Positions 34,791 through 45,921 of a stretch of DNA of 64,000 nucleotides are shown piece by piece; the stretch's first letter is position 1, and each line of letters begins with the position of its first letter. This stretch comes from Firmicutes bacterium TM09-10. GTDB taxonomy: Bacteria > Bacillota > Clostridia > Lachnospirales > Lachnospiraceae. The DNA lies in contig QUKC01000001.1 of the NCBI GenBank assembly GCA_003481005.1, forward strand, positions 325,422 through 389,421. Reading direction: 5' to 3'. The notes below the pieces were generated by a model. That model was not told the DNA's origin. It ran no database searches and saw only the letters and a program-made list of their open reading frames with translations. The translations under genes were made by a program, and so were the position numbers.

Positions 34791-36176
34791 TCATTTTCCC
34801 ATGCAAAATTTGGAAAAAATCTCGTTTACCAGATCATCACCGACCTCTTCCCCGATAATCCGACCAAGGGACGCGTACGCGCTCATCAGGTCGATGGAAT
34901 AGAAATCCTCCGGCATGTCGTCTTCCAGGCTTTTCTGAACCATTTTCAGGCTGTCATACGCCTCACAGAGCGCTTCTTTGTGGCGCATGCTCGTGATAAC
35001 CACCTCGTCCTCCGAACGGATTTCTCCATGGAAAAACATCTGCTCCAGAAGCTGCTCAAATTCCTCGATTCCGGCATTTTTCTTTGCGGAAGTGCGGATC
35101 ATGGAAACCTCCCTGCCGCCAAAGGCTTCCTGCAAATCCGTTTCGCTGACAGCCGCTTCCAGATCTGATTTGTTAAGCAGTACGATTACCTTCTGATCCT
35201 GGATCATCTCAATAATCTGCCTGTCGTTTTCGTCCAGCGTGCGCGACGAGTCAACCACATACAGAATTAAATCTGCCTCTTTTGCATACTGCATCGCCCG
35301 CTCTACGCCGATTTTTTCCACGATATCATCCGTACTGCGGATTCCCGCCGTATCGATGATATTCAAGCTGATTCCCTTTAACCGGATGGATTCCTCCAGG
35401 GCATCCCGTGTCGTGCCTGCGATATCCGTTACAATCGCGCGCTCTTCTCCGACCAACAGGTTTAACAGAGAAGATTTTCCAGCATTCGGCTTTCCGACAA
35501 TGACAGTGCGGATGCCTTCTTTGCGTAAAAGTCCGTCCTCTGCGGACGCGATCAGCTTTCCGAGCTCTTCCAAAAGCTCCTGCGTGATTTTGCCGAGCTT
35601 TTCCGGATAGCCTTCTGTACTGATATGCTCCGGATCGTCTAACGCAGATTCGATAAATGCAATTTCATATAAAAGTGCCGCACGCAGGCTCTTCACTTTC
35701 TCTGCCACCGATCCCCGCAGCTGTTTGATCGACGCCTGCATCGAAAACTGGTTTTTCGCCTGAATCAGATCCATAACCGCCTCAGCTTCGGATAGGTCGA
35801 TTCTGCCGCTCAAAAACGCGCGTTTCGTAAATTCGCCCGGCTCCGCCATCCTCGCACCGGCATGCAGAACAGCCTCCAACACACGTTTGGTTAAAAGCAC
35901 GCCGCCGTGGCAGTTGATCTCTACCGTGTCCTCTGTCGTATAGCTTCTGGGTGCTTTCATGACAGAAACCATAACCTCATCCAGAATCGTTCCGTTCTCC
36001 TCTACAAAACCATAATGAATCGTATGCGTCTGCCAGTTTTTCAGCCTGTGTTCTTTCTTTTTATTGACCACAACCCGGTTCGCAACCGCAATCGCCTCCG
36101 GACCGCTGATGCGGATAATGCCGATTCCCGCATCAGACAACGCCGTTGCAATCGCCGCAATGGTATCTGATTTCAT
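34791..36176 (-). CDS. mnmE: tRNA modification GTPase MnmE
   Basis: 461 residues from the ATG at 36176, which follows TGGAGGTAAT; the longer frame runs into a repeat. The N-terminal tetrahydrofolate-binding domain is followed by a helical domain with an inserted G domain (GKPNAGKSSLLNLLVG at ~225, DIAGTTRD, DTAGIRST, NKSD). It ends in FCMGK, the catalytic Cys motif. Partner of MnmG in wobble uridine modification. Confidence 0.96.
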   Translation of the reverse strand: MKSDTIAAIATALSDAGIGIIRISGPEAIAVANRVVVNKKKEHRLKNWQTHTIHYGFVEENGTILDEVMVSVMKAPRSYTTEDTVEINCHGGVLLTKRVLEAVLHAGARMAEPGEFTKRAFLSGRIDLSEAEAVMDLIQAKNQFSMQASIKQLRGSVAEKVKSLRAALLYEIAFIESALDDPEHISTEGYPEKLGKITQELLEELGKLIASAEDGLLRKEGIRTVIVGKPNAGKSSLLNLLVGEERAIVTDIAGTTRDALEESIRLKGISLNIIDTAGIRSTDDIVEKIGVERAMQYAKEADLILYVVDSSRTLDENDRQIIEMIQDQKVIVLLNKSDLEAAVSETDLQEAFGGREVSMIRTSAKKNAGIEEFEQLLEQMFFHGEIRSEDEVVITSMRHKEALCEAYDSLKMVQKSLEDDMPEDFYSIDLMSAYASLGRIIGEEVGDDLVNEIFSKFCMGK

Positions 36177-36192
36177 ATTACCTCCATAAAAA

Positions 36193-36316
36193 AGAATGTG
36201 CCTTGGCACATTCTCGCGCCGAGGCGCAGTTGCTTCGGCAACCATCTACCCCTGCGCCGAGTGCGCATCCTCGCAGAGCGTTTATTATCGTATGGAAACG
36301 AAGTTTCCTATACGAT
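36193..36316 (+). repeat. Structured dispersed repeat, copy 2
   Basis: Nearly identical to copy 1, with the same first hairpin and the same 3' hairpin. The inner stem changes to GTTGC-TTCG-GCAAC. It lies 17 bp upstream of the mnmE start and is antisense to mnmE. Copy 3 follows 10 bp later in the same direction. Confidence 0.8.
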
Positions 36317-36326
36317 GAATAGAAAT

Positions 36327-36448
36327 AGAATCCTGCAACGCAGGATTCTTCGCCTGCGGCGGGTCGCGTATGCGACATTTTCCTCTCCGCCGCAGTGCGA
36401 TCCTCGCGGAGCGTTTTTATCGTATGGAAACGAAGTTTCCTATACGAT
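36327..36448 (+). repeat. Structured dispersed repeat, copy 3 (divergent stems)
   Basis: The first hairpin is AGAATCCTGC-AAC-GCAGGATTCT (36327-36349), unlike other copies yet still perfect. The compound stem is CTGCGGCGG (36354-36362) with CCGCCGCAG (36387-36395) around GTCGC-GTAT-GCGAC, with the 10-nt ATTTTCCTCT. The stretch from GTGCG through the 3' hairpin is like copy 1. The compensating changes in two stems show the structure is what is kept. Confidence 0.8.
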
Positions 36449-36491
36449 GAAAAAGAACCGGCAGCTTTGACACCGCCGGTTCCTAAATACT

Positions 36492-37127
36492 TTATCTCTC
36501 GCCGTTCTTCTTCAGCGTTACAACAACGTGGCGGTAAGGCTCTTCTCCTTCGCTGTGGGTTGTAACATATTTATCATTCTGAAGAGCGGAATGAATGATC
36601 CTTCTCTCATACGGATTCATCGGCTCCAGCGCTACAGGTCTTCTGCTGCGCTTTACCTTATAGGCAATATTCTTTGCCAGATTTTCAAGGGTTTCTTTTC
36701 TTCTCTTGCGGTAATCTTCTGTATCTACCTTTACGCGGATATAGTCTTCAGAATCCTTATTTACTACCAGAGATACCAGATACTGTAAAGAATCCAGCGT
36801 CTGTCCTCTCTTACCGATCAGGATTCCCATTTCATCGCCCTTTAAATCGATGTCTAAATGCTTTTCAACTTCATCGTAAGCGATATCCATCACAACATCC
36901 ATCTTCATGGCTGCAAATACATCATTCAAAAACTGAAGCGCCTTATCCTCAACGGTAACCCTTACCCTTGCCTGAATGACTGCCGGTTTTGCATTGAATC
37001 CAAGGAAGCCGGTAGAGCCCTCTTCCAGAATTTCATATTCCAGCTTGTCGCTTGTCACTAAAAATTGCTGGCAGGCCGCTGTTACCGCATCGCCAACTGT
37101 TTTTGCCGAAAATCTTTGGAAATCCAT
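36492..37127 (-). CDS. jag: RNA-binding protein Jag/KhpB
   Basis: 211 residues with the Jag N-terminal domain (1-55, FLGFNAKPAVIQARV), a KH domain with GILIGKRGQTLDSLQYLV (~115) and an R3H domain (NPYERRIIHSALQNDKYVTTHSEGEEPYRHVVV) at the end. It binds RNA, often with KhpA, and affects cell division and elongation in Gram-positives. It lies directly after yidC, its usual partner. Two structured repeats fill the gap to mnmE. Confidence 0.93.
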   Translation of the reverse strand: MDFQRFSAKTVGDAVTAACQQFLVTSDKLEYEILEEGSTGFLGFNAKPAVIQARVRVTVEDKALQFLNDVFAAMKMDVVMDIAYDEVEKHLDIDLKGDEMGILIGKRGQTLDSLQYLVSLVVNKDSEDYIRVKVDTEDYRKRRKETLENLAKNIAYKVKRSRRPVALEPMNPYERRIIHSALQNDKYVTTHSEGEEPYRHVVVTLKKNGER

Positions 37128-37145
37128 GCTGACCCCTCCTGTTAT

Positions 37146-38474
37146 TTACTTATTATTCTTCTCGTTGTAATCTCTTACCATATTTGCCTTGGAAGCAAGA
37201 CTTCCGGGCTTGGCCGCATTTTTGTTATAATATTCCGTTGCCTTACGCATTGCCTCTTCCTTCTGTTCCTGTGTCATGGAAGGAACTTTTGCCTTTGTGG
37301 CGGCCGGTGCAGAACTGGTTTTTACATTTCTCGTGCTCATATTGGCGTAGTTATTGAGCTTCGCAGGATCAATTCCCTGCTTGCGCAGCTTCGCATCCCG
37401 CTTCTCCAGATTTTTCTTGATCTGCGCGTCAATATCCATCTTATCGATGTGCTTGTTGATCAGCACCTGCTGCACGCTTCTTACAACAGAACCAGCGATC
37501 CAGTAAAGACCCATACCGGAAGGTAATGTATAACAGAATACCGCGGACATGATCGGCATTACGTTATTCATCATCTTCATGGAAGCTGCCATGCTGCTGT
37601 TGTCATTATTGGAAGATGCATCGGAAGCCTGGGGCATCAGCTTAACGTTCAGCCACTGGGTTAAAGCAGACAGAACCGGAATTGCCAGACCTGCAACAAC
37701 CATCAGCCATGCGCCTGCTGCGATCGCTTCATGTACCATATAGGACGGAGAGTTACCCATGTTCAGACCAAGGAAATTGTTATAATGCTCCATCTTCTGC
37801 ATGGTATCCGTGATCTCTGTCGCCAGCGTCGGAAAGTGATCCGCCAGATTTTTCCATTCTGAAGTCGACGCTTTATACAAAACATCAATAAAAGTGTTCT
37901 GAATGTACTCTGCATTACCGGATGTAAATGCCTCGTTGGCAAACTGCTTTGCATACATTGCAGCATTGGAGAAGTTCTCCGAGTTGCTTAAAAATTCTGC
38001 ACTGCCGGCTGTGTTGGCAAGCTTTTCCACCATCGGGAAAAATGCTTCCTTTACCTGATTTACATAAGCCGGTACGTTCATAAACACACGATACAGAGCA
38101 AACAGGATCGGCATCTGAATCAGCATCTGTACACAGCTGCCGGTGGGAGATACGCCGTACTTTGCATAAACAGCCTTAGTCTCCTGCTGCATCGCCATCA
38201 TGGAATCGTTATCTTTCTTGCCTTCGTAACGTTTCTGAATCGCCTGCAGCTCCGGGTTCATCTTCGCGCTGAGCTTTGAGAACTTCTGCTGTTTAATGGT
38301 AAACGGCATCAGAAGCAGATAAATAACGATCGTAAAAATAATAATTGCCAGACCAATATTCGGAATCCCGATTTTGTCCAGCACCCAGAATATGCCGTTC
38401 ATGATCCAGCCGAGCACTTTGGCAATCGGTCCAAGGATAGAGCCGCCATACTGTGTTAATAAAATAGCATTCAA
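37146..38474 (-). CDS. yidC: Membrane protein insertase YidC/OxaA
   Basis: 442 residues. It starts at TTG (38474), eight bases after GGAGG; the nearby ATG is out of frame. Hydrophobic helices at ~10-60, ~110-130, ~240-265 and 300-345 form the insertase core, with the conserved FYRV-like ALYRVFMNVP and Met-rich segments. The C-terminal ~90 residues are basic and probably touch the ribosome. A long inserted stretch (~130-230) is extracellular. It inserts membrane proteins with or without Sec. Confidence 0.94.
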   Translation of the reverse strand: MNAILLTQYGGSILGPIAKVLGWIMNGIFWVLDKIGIPNIGLAIIIFTIVIYLLLMPFTIKQQKFSKLSAKMNPELQAIQKRYEGKKDNDSMMAMQQETKAVYAKYGVSPTGSCVQMLIQMPILFALYRVFMNVPAYVNQVKEAFFPMVEKLANTAGSAEFLSNSENFSNAAMYAKQFANEAFTSGNAEYIQNTFIDVLYKASTSEWKNLADHFPTLATEITDTMQKMEHYNNFLGLNMGNSPSYMVHEAIAAGAWLMVVAGLAIPVLSALTQWLNVKLMPQASDASSNNDNSSMAASMKMMNNVMPIMSAVFCYTLPSGMGLYWIAGSVVRSVQQVLINKHIDKMDIDAQIKKNLEKRDAKLRKQGIDPAKLNNYANMSTRNVKTSSAPAATKAKVPSMTQEQKEEAMRKATEYYNKNAAKPGSLASKANMVRDYNEKNNK

Positions 38475-38504
38475 TGATATTTCCTCCTGCTTTTTGATTC
38501 CGGT

Positions 38505-38717
38505 TTACGGGACCGGATCATACCCTCCTTTGGAAAAAGGATTGCACCTTAAAATCCTCCAGACGGCAAGCAGTCCGCCTTTTAACGCGCCATATTTCTC
38601 TACGGCTTCCAGTCCGTATTCCGAACAGGTCGGAAAATAAGGACATTTCGTTGTCTTTAAAGGCGACAGATACCGCCGGTAGAATTTTATCATTGCGATC
38701 AGAATAGTTTTCATCAT
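38505..38717 (-). CDS. yidD: Membrane protein insertion efficiency factor YidD
   Basis: About 70 residues from an ATG at 38717 (an upstream TTG at 38723 is possible). It has the family pattern [33 protein letters not shown] and [14 protein letters not shown]. It lies between rnpA and yidC and begins at the rnpA stop, so translation is coupled. It helps YidC-dependent insertion at the membrane. Confidence 0.94.
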   Translation of the reverse strand: MMKTILIAMIKFYRRYLSPLKTTKCPYFPTCSEYGLEAVEKYGALKGGLLAVWRILRCNPFSKGGYDPVP

Positions 38718-38719
38718 TT

Positions 38720-39094
38720 TCAATTCGATTGATCGGCTTCACATTCCGTTTTTGTTTCTTCTTTCATAATGTGGTGAAGCCTTCCAAGGTGTAATACTGC
38801 GCTCTCCATCTGTTCAAATGAAATGGATGCTGCAGAAGCCCGCGCTGTGATTACTATATTTAAACCACTATTAAATATATCCTCATGTAATCGATAGCTT
38901 TCCTTTACGAGCCTTTTCACGCGATGCCGAACCACGCTGTTGCCGACTTTTTTACTTACGGAAATCCCGAGCAGGTTTTCATCCTGATGATTCTCCAATA
39001 CATACATGACCAAATACCTGTTGGCGCGGGAAACGCCTTTTTTGTAAACCTCCTGGAACTGCCGGTTCTTTCTCAACGACTGCGTAAATCTCAT
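38720..39094 (-). CDS. rnpA: Ribonuclease P protein component
   Basis: 124 residues from the ATG at 39094 (GGAGAC upstream); a longer frame lacks a ribosome site. It shows the RnpA basic motif in [19 protein letters not shown] and the N-terminal [11 protein letters not shown]. It assists the RNase P RNA in tRNA 5' maturation. It is transcribed with rpmH, 41 bp upstream. Confidence 0.95.
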   Translation of the reverse strand: MRFTQSLRKNRQFQEVYKKGVSRANRYLVMYVLENHQDENLLGISVSKKVGNSVVRHRVKRLVKESYRLHEDIFNSGLNIVITARASAASISFEQMESAVLHLGRLHHIMKEETKTECEADQSN

Positions 39095-39135
39095 GAAATT
39101 GTCTCCATAGAGAAAATAGGCCACAAAACTGCGGC

Positions 39136-39270
39136 CTATGCGGATAATCTCTTTCTTCCTTTTGCTCTTCTGGCTGCTAATACTTTTCTGCCGCCAGCAC
39201 TGCTCATTCTTGCTCTGAAGCCGTGTACTTTGGAACGCTGCCTTTTCTTAGGCTGAAATGTCATCTTCAT
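39136..39270 (-). CDS. rpmH: Ribosomal protein L34
   Basis: 44 residues, [18 protein letters not shown] to [10 protein letters not shown], extremely basic, with the typical [14 protein letters not shown] core. It is a structural protein of the 50S subunit. It is first in the rpmH-rnpA-yidD-yidC-jag-mnmEG operon, transcribed away from oriC. Confidence 0.98.
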   Translation of the reverse strand: MKMTFQPKKRQRSKVHGFRARMSSAGGRKVLAARRAKGRKRLSA

Positions 39271-39345
39271 GAAAGCTACACCTCCCTTTCAGGCCTTATC
39301 TGCTATAAGGCATATTTATGACATGTATCAGAAAATATCATTGAC

Positions 39346-39374
39346 ATTATATAGGCAGAAATTCGATAAGTCAA
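39346..39374 (-). promoter_or_regulatory. rpmH operon promoter
   Basis: On minus, TTGACT (39369-39374), 17 bp, TATAAT (39346-39351). Confidence 0.85.
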
Positions 39375-39479
39375 GCAATTTCCTGTATTTTAAAGGATTT
39401 TTGAACCTGGAAAATTTTTCTACAGAAATCTTTTCAAAATCGTTATTTTACACAATACAAGATATTGTTATCGGCAAAA

Positions 39480-39700
39480 TTATTTTTCCACAAGATCTAG
39501 TTTATAAACATCTGTGGATTTTCGAATCCACAGATCCACAGATTTACATAACATTATCCACAAAATGTGGAAAACTTGTGGATAACCCATTATTTATCCC
39601 CACTCTACCCACAGAATCCCCAGAAAATACAATGTGTATATGTGTATTCCACTTATCCACATAATCCTCATAATTATCCACGTCAACTACTCTCTGTTTG
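39480..39700. other. oriC, dnaA-upstream DnaA-box cluster
   Basis: Perfect TTATCCACA boxes at 39554-39562 (+), 39577-39585 (-) and 39653-39661 (+), a near match TTATCCACG at 39674, and several degenerate TCCACA words. The stretch is AT-rich. It lies between rpmH and dnaA, the usual position of one half of a bipartite Firmicute origin. Confidence 0.9.
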
Positions 39701-39756
39701 GGGATATCCACAGCTTTTGTGGACATGATCCGTGGAGTAATTAACATTTGCCATTT

Positions 39757-39786
39757 TTGAACAATTCGTTTATTATAGAATAGAAT
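39757..39786 (+). promoter_or_regulatory. Probable dnaA promoter
   Basis: TTGAAC (39757-39762), 18 bp, TAGAAT (39781-39786). It lies just after the DnaA boxes, so DnaA can repress its own gene. Confidence 0.6.
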
Positions 39787-39857
39787 AAATCTCAAAGGGG
39801 ATTTTATACCCTTTTTTGGGGTTTCTTTAGTGACGGTCACAGATGAGGAGGCTTTTT

Positions 39858-41219
39858 ATGCATTTTATTGGGGAAAACTGGGAGATGATCAAGCAGACAA
39901 TCCACACGGAATATGATCTTACCAACATTTCCTATAATACCTGGATTGAACCCCTGCAGTTTTATGATGTAAAGGATGATACTGTCTACATCCAGATTCC
40001 GACCGGACAGGCTCATGCCCTCAACTACATCTCCAACAAGTACAGCAATTATTTTAAGGTAACCATTTCCGAGATGATGGATCATGATTACGATATTTCA
40101 TTCATCCTCGAAAAAGAGAAGGCCGCCGATACGGATACCGATTTAAAGTCTCCCTCTTCTAATATAAATAACATCAATTACGAACAGGCGAATTTAAACC
40201 CCAAGTACAAGTTCGACACCTTCATTGTCGGCAATAACAACAAATTCGCTCATTCCGCCTGTCTCGCAGTTGCGGAATCTCCCGGAAATGCCTACAATCC
40301 GCTGTTTATCTACGGCGGTGCCGGTCTGGGAAAGACGCATCTGATGCATTCCATCGGTCACTTCATCCTGGAGCAGAATCCGAATATGAAGGTTCTTTAT
40401 GTCACTTCGGAATCCTTTACCAACGAAGTAATCGAATCCATCCGAAGCGGTAACGCAACCGCCATGACAAAGCTGCGCGAAAAATACCGGACTGTAGATG
40501 TCCTGATGATCGACGATATTCAGTTTATTATAGGAAAAGAAAGTACACAGGAAGAATTTTTCCACACCTTTAACGTGCTGCATTCCGCAGGCAAACAGAT
40601 CGTACTGTCCTCTGATAAGCCGCCAAAAGAAATGGAAACCCTGGAAGAACGTTTCCGTTCCCGTTTCGACTGGGGCCTGATTGCGGACATCCAGCCGCCT
40701 GACTATGAAACCCGAATGGCGATCCTGCGCAAAAACGCCGAGGCATGTAATAAACCCGTCGATGATGAGATTTTTAAATACATTGCTACCAATATTAAGT
40801 CCAACATCCGGGAACTGGAGGGCGCTTTTAATAGAATTATTGCCAAATCCAAGATTGAGAACCAGAGTGAAATTACAATGGAACTGGCAGAAGACGCCTT
40901 AAAAGACATTATAAATCCTGACAAACCAAAGGAAATCACACCGGAACTGATTATAGAAGTCGTTGCGGAACACTTCGGCGTTAGTCCGGAAGATATTACT
41001 TCCAAAAAACGGAACTCCGAATTCGTTCAGCCGCGTCAGGTTGTCATGTATCTGTGCAGGAAGCTGACGGATACTTCCTATGTCAATATTGGCAAACTGC
41101 TCGGCAAAAAAGACCACACTACAATTATCCACGGTGTGAATAAAATTGAGGATGAGTTAAAAAATAACGACGAATTGGCCGGCAAGGTTGAAACGATCAA
41201 AAAGAAGATCTGTGTATAA
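39858..41219 (+). CDS. dnaA: Chromosomal replication initiator DnaA
   Basis: 453 residues from the ATG at 39858, seven bases after GAGGAGG. Domain I (1-80) is followed by a short linker and the AAA+ domain with Walker A (YGGAGLGKTHLMHS) and Walker B (VLMIDDIQF). Domain IV has the DnaA-box-binding signature (GKKDHTTIIHGVNKI). It opens oriC and is flanked by DnaA-box clusters on both sides. Confidence 0.98.
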   Translation: MHFIGENWEMIKQTIHTEYDLTNISYNTWIEPLQFYDVKDDTVYIQIPTGQAHALNYISNKYSNYFKVTISEMMDHDYDISFILEKEKAADTDTDLKSPSSNINNINYEQANLNPKYKFDTFIVGNNNKFAHSACLAVAESPGNAYNPLFIYGGAGLGKTHLMHSIGHFILEQNPNMKVLYVTSESFTNEVIESIRSGNATAMTKLREKYRTVDVLMIDDIQFIIGKESTQEEFFHTFNVLHSAGKQIVLSSDKPPKEMETLEERFRSRFDWGLIADIQPPDYETRMAILRKNAEACNKPVDDEIFKYIATNIKSNIRELEGAFNRIIAKSKIENQSEITMELAEDALKDIINPDKPKEITPELIIEVVAEHFGVSPEDITSKKRNSEFVQPRQVVMYLCRKLTDTSYVNIGKLLGKKDHTTIIHGVNKIEDELKNNDELAGKVETIKKKICV

Positions 41220-41467
41220 CCTGGTCGTAATCCCCGACTTATCCTAAGGTTGTACACAGGATAACCGTTTCCTGTTTTCCGCTATTTTACAGGGCTTGTG
41301 ATACTTATCCACATTTCAACAACGCCTATTAAGAAAGATTACGAATTTAATTATTTATATCTTTGTTTGCGCTCCGGCAGGCCATCCCGCGCCGGGTGTC
41401 TTTGGAAAACCCAGTGGATGTGGATAAGTCACAGAACACACAGTTAAAAGAAGGGAGTTTTTCATAT
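41220..41467. other. oriC, dnaA-dnaN intergenic DnaA boxes
   Basis: TTATCCACA at 41305-41313 (+) and TGTGGATAA at 41419-41427, plus the near match CTTATCCTA at ~41238. This is the second half of the bipartite origin, where strand opening usually begins in Firmicutes. It also carries the dnaN leader. Confidence 0.8.
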
Positions 41468-42574
41468 ATGAAATTTATCTGTCCGAAATCAGAGCTATTA
41501 AACGGACTTCAGGTTGTTTCCAAAGCAGTTCCTGCAAAAACAACCATGACAATCCTCGAATGCATTTTAGTTGACTGTACCCAGGGATATATCAAACTGA
41601 CTGCCAACGATATGGAACTCGGCATTGAGACCATTGTAGAAGGCACGATTGAAGAACCTGGCGTTATTGCGCTGGATGCAAAGATTTTTCTTGAAATTGT
41701 CAGAAAATTACCGGATAACGATATTACGATACTATCTGACAATAGCTATCAAACTCTGATAACTTGTGAAAAAGCGAAATTCAATATTGCCGGAAAATGT
41801 GGCGATGACTTCGCTTATCTGCCGGAAATAGAGCGCAGCAACAGCATTGTTATTTCTCAGTTCACATTGAAAGAAGTTATCCGTCAGACGATTTTCTCGA
41901 TTGCTGACAACGATAACAACCGTCTGATGACCGGCGAACTGTTTGAAATTAACGGCGATGAGCTGAAGGTGGTTTCCCTCGACGGACACCGCATTTCTAT
42001 CCGGAAAATTCAGCTGAAGGATACCTACGAACCCCAGAAAGTTGTTATCCCGGGTAAGACCCTGAATGAAGTCAGCAAGATTCTTTCCGGTGAAACAGAA
42101 AAAGATGTATCCCTGTTCTTTACCGACAACCAGGTTGTGTTTGAATTTGATCAGACAACCGTTGTATCCAGACTGATTGAAGGCGAATATTTCCGCATTG
42201 ACCAGATGCTTTCCAGCGATTATGAGACAAAGGTGACAATCAACAAGCGTGAATTGTTAAGCTGTATCGACCGTGCGACTCTGCTCGTAAAGGAAGGCGA
42301 CAAAAAGCCGATCATTATCAGCATTACAGACGGTCTGATGGAGCTGAAAATCAACTCTGCCATCGGCAGCATGGACGAGCAGATCGATATCGAAAAAAGC
42401 GGAAAGGATCTGATGATCGGTTTCAACCCGAGATTTTTGATCGATGCACTGAGAGTCATTGACGATGAACAGATCACGATTTATCTGGTTAATCCTAAGG
42501 CTCCCTGCTTTATCCGCAATGAGGAGAACAGCTACATTTACCTGATTCTCCCTGTTAACTTTACAACTGTTTAA
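41468..42574 (+). CDS. dnaN: DNA polymerase III beta sliding clamp
   Basis: 368 residues from the ATG at 41468 after AAGGGAG; the longer open frame covers DnaA boxes. It has three topologically similar clamp domains (~1-125, 126-245, 246-368), with SKAVPAKTTMTILECILV early and the usual C-terminal NSYIYLILPVNF. It tethers polymerase to DNA. It is followed closely by the S4 gene and recF. Confidence 0.97.
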   Translation: MKFICPKSELLNGLQVVSKAVPAKTTMTILECILVDCTQGYIKLTANDMELGIETIVEGTIEEPGVIALDAKIFLEIVRKLPDNDITILSDNSYQTLITCEKAKFNIAGKCGDDFAYLPEIERSNSIVISQFTLKEVIRQTIFSIADNDNNRLMTGELFEINGDELKVVSLDGHRISIRKIQLKDTYEPQKVVIPGKTLNEVSKILSGETEKDVSLFFTDNQVVFEFDQTTVVSRLIEGEYFRIDQMLSSDYETKVTINKRELLSCIDRATLLVKEGDKKPIIISITDGLMELKINSAIGSMDEQIDIEKSGKDLMIGFNPRFLIDALRVIDDEQITIYLVNPKAPCFIRNEENSYIYLILPVNFTTV

Positions 42575-42618
42575 CTGCAAAAGCGCCGGAAAAGGGCGCA
42601 GGAAAGAAGGAACGATTC

Positions 42619-42825
42619 ATGCAGACCTATCGGATCAGAGATGAATTTATCAAGCTCGGACAGGCTTTGAAGGCAGCGGGCTTTGTGGAATCCGGCGTCG
42701 ACGCCAAATTCGCTGTACAGGACGGGCTTGTCAAAGTAAACGGACAGGTAGAAACCGCACGCGGCAAAAAACTGGTGCCCGGAGACGTGGTAGAATATGA
42801 CGGACAGACCTTAAAGATCGAGTGA
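42619..42825 (+). CDS. S4-domain RNA-binding protein (YaaA/RlbA-like)
   Basis: 68 residues, essentially a single S4 domain (FIKLGQALKAAGFVESGVDAKFAVQDGLVKVNGQVETARGKKL). It is always found between dnaN and recF in Firmicutes, where it is thought to bind RNA or the ribosome. It lies 34 bp before recF. Length is normal. Confidence 0.92.
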   Translation: MQTYRIRDEFIKLGQALKAAGFVESGVDAKFAVQDGLVKVNGQVETARGKKLVPGDVVEYDGQTLKIE

Positions 42826-42859
42826 ATTTCCATACACCGATCTGACAGAAAGAGGAACT

Positions 42860-43957
42860 ATGGTTATTAAATCGCTGGAATTATCCAATTTTCGGAATTA
42901 CAGCCTGTTAAACCTTTCCTTCGACCGGGGGACAAATATTTTATACGGCGATAACGCACAGGGAAAAACCAATATCTTAGAGGCAATTTATCTGTGTGCG
43001 ACAACCAAGTCCCATAAAGGCGCGAAGGATAAGGATATCGTAAATTTCAACGAGGAGGAGGCACATATCCGCGCCTACCTCGAGAAAAAAGAAGACGAAA
43101 TCCGCATCGACATGCACCTTCGGAAAAACAAATCCAAGGGCATTGCGATTGACGGGACCCGCATCAAAAAAGCGGCGGAGCTTCTGGGCATTATGAACGT
43201 GGTATTTTTTTCCCCGGAAGATCTGTCCATTATCAAGAACGGTCCGGCAGAGCGCAGACATTTCGTGGACATGGAGCTGTGTCAGCTGGATGCAGGATAT
43301 CTGTACAACTTAAACCATTACAACCGGATTGTGAACCAGCGCAACCGGCTGTTAAAGGATATTTACCAGAATCCGTCCCTGCGGGATACGCTGTCGGTCT
43401 GGGATGACCAGATGGCGGCGTTTGGCAGCCAGGTGATCGAGAGAAGGATCACCTTTACGGAGCAGCTAAACGACATCATCGGAGAGATTCACAGCCGTCT
43501 TTCCGGAGGCAGGGAGCATTTAAAGGTTGTGTATGAACCGGATGTGACGAGCGAGAATTTTGCAGAGGCACTGCACCGTAACCAGGAGCGGGATATCCGA
43601 CTGAAGATGACATCAACGGGTCCGCACCGGGATGATTTTTCATTTCTGGCAGACGGCGTGGATATTCGTAAATTCGGATCCCAGGGACAGCAGAGGACGG
43701 CGGCGTTGTCCTTGAAGCTTTCCGAGATTGAGCTTGTCAAAAAGATGACAAAGGATACGCCGGTGCTTTTATTAGACGACGTGTTGTCGGAGCTGGACAG
43801 CAACCGTCAGAATTACCTGCTGAACAGTATCGGGGACATTCAGACGATTATTACCTGTACCGGTCTGGATGATTTTGTCAACAACCGGTTTGAGATCAAT
43901 AAAGTTTTCAGAGTAGCAAACAGGACGGTGGATGCCGGCCAGAATGGAGGAATATAA
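42860..43957 (+). CDS. recF: DNA replication and repair protein RecF
   Basis: 365 residues of the SMC-like ATPase family. Walker A is YGDNAQGKTNILEAIYL near the N-terminus, the signature is near FGSQGQQRTAALSLKL, and Walker B is LLLDDVLSELD. RecF helps load RecA at gaps. Its stop is directly next to the gyrB start (43958), so the two are probably translated together. Confidence 0.96.
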   Translation: MVIKSLELSNFRNYSLLNLSFDRGTNILYGDNAQGKTNILEAIYLCATTKSHKGAKDKDIVNFNEEEAHIRAYLEKKEDEIRIDMHLRKNKSKGIAIDGTRIKKAAELLGIMNVVFFSPEDLSIIKNGPAERRHFVDMELCQLDAGYLYNLNHYNRIVNQRNRLLKDIYQNPSLRDTLSVWDDQMAAFGSQVIERRITFTEQLNDIIGEIHSRLSGGREHLKVVYEPDVTSENFAEALHRNQERDIRLKMTSTGPHRDDFSFLADGVDIRKFGSQGQQRTAALSLKLSEIELVKKMTKDTPVLLLDDVLSELDSNRQNYLLNSIGDIQTIITCTGLDDFVNNRFEINKVFRVANRTVDAGQNGGI

Positions 43958-45877
<1,920 letters not shown>

Positions 45878-45921
45878 AAAACTGATTGGAATGCCGCCTG
45901 GGCGGCTGGATAAGAGGAAAG

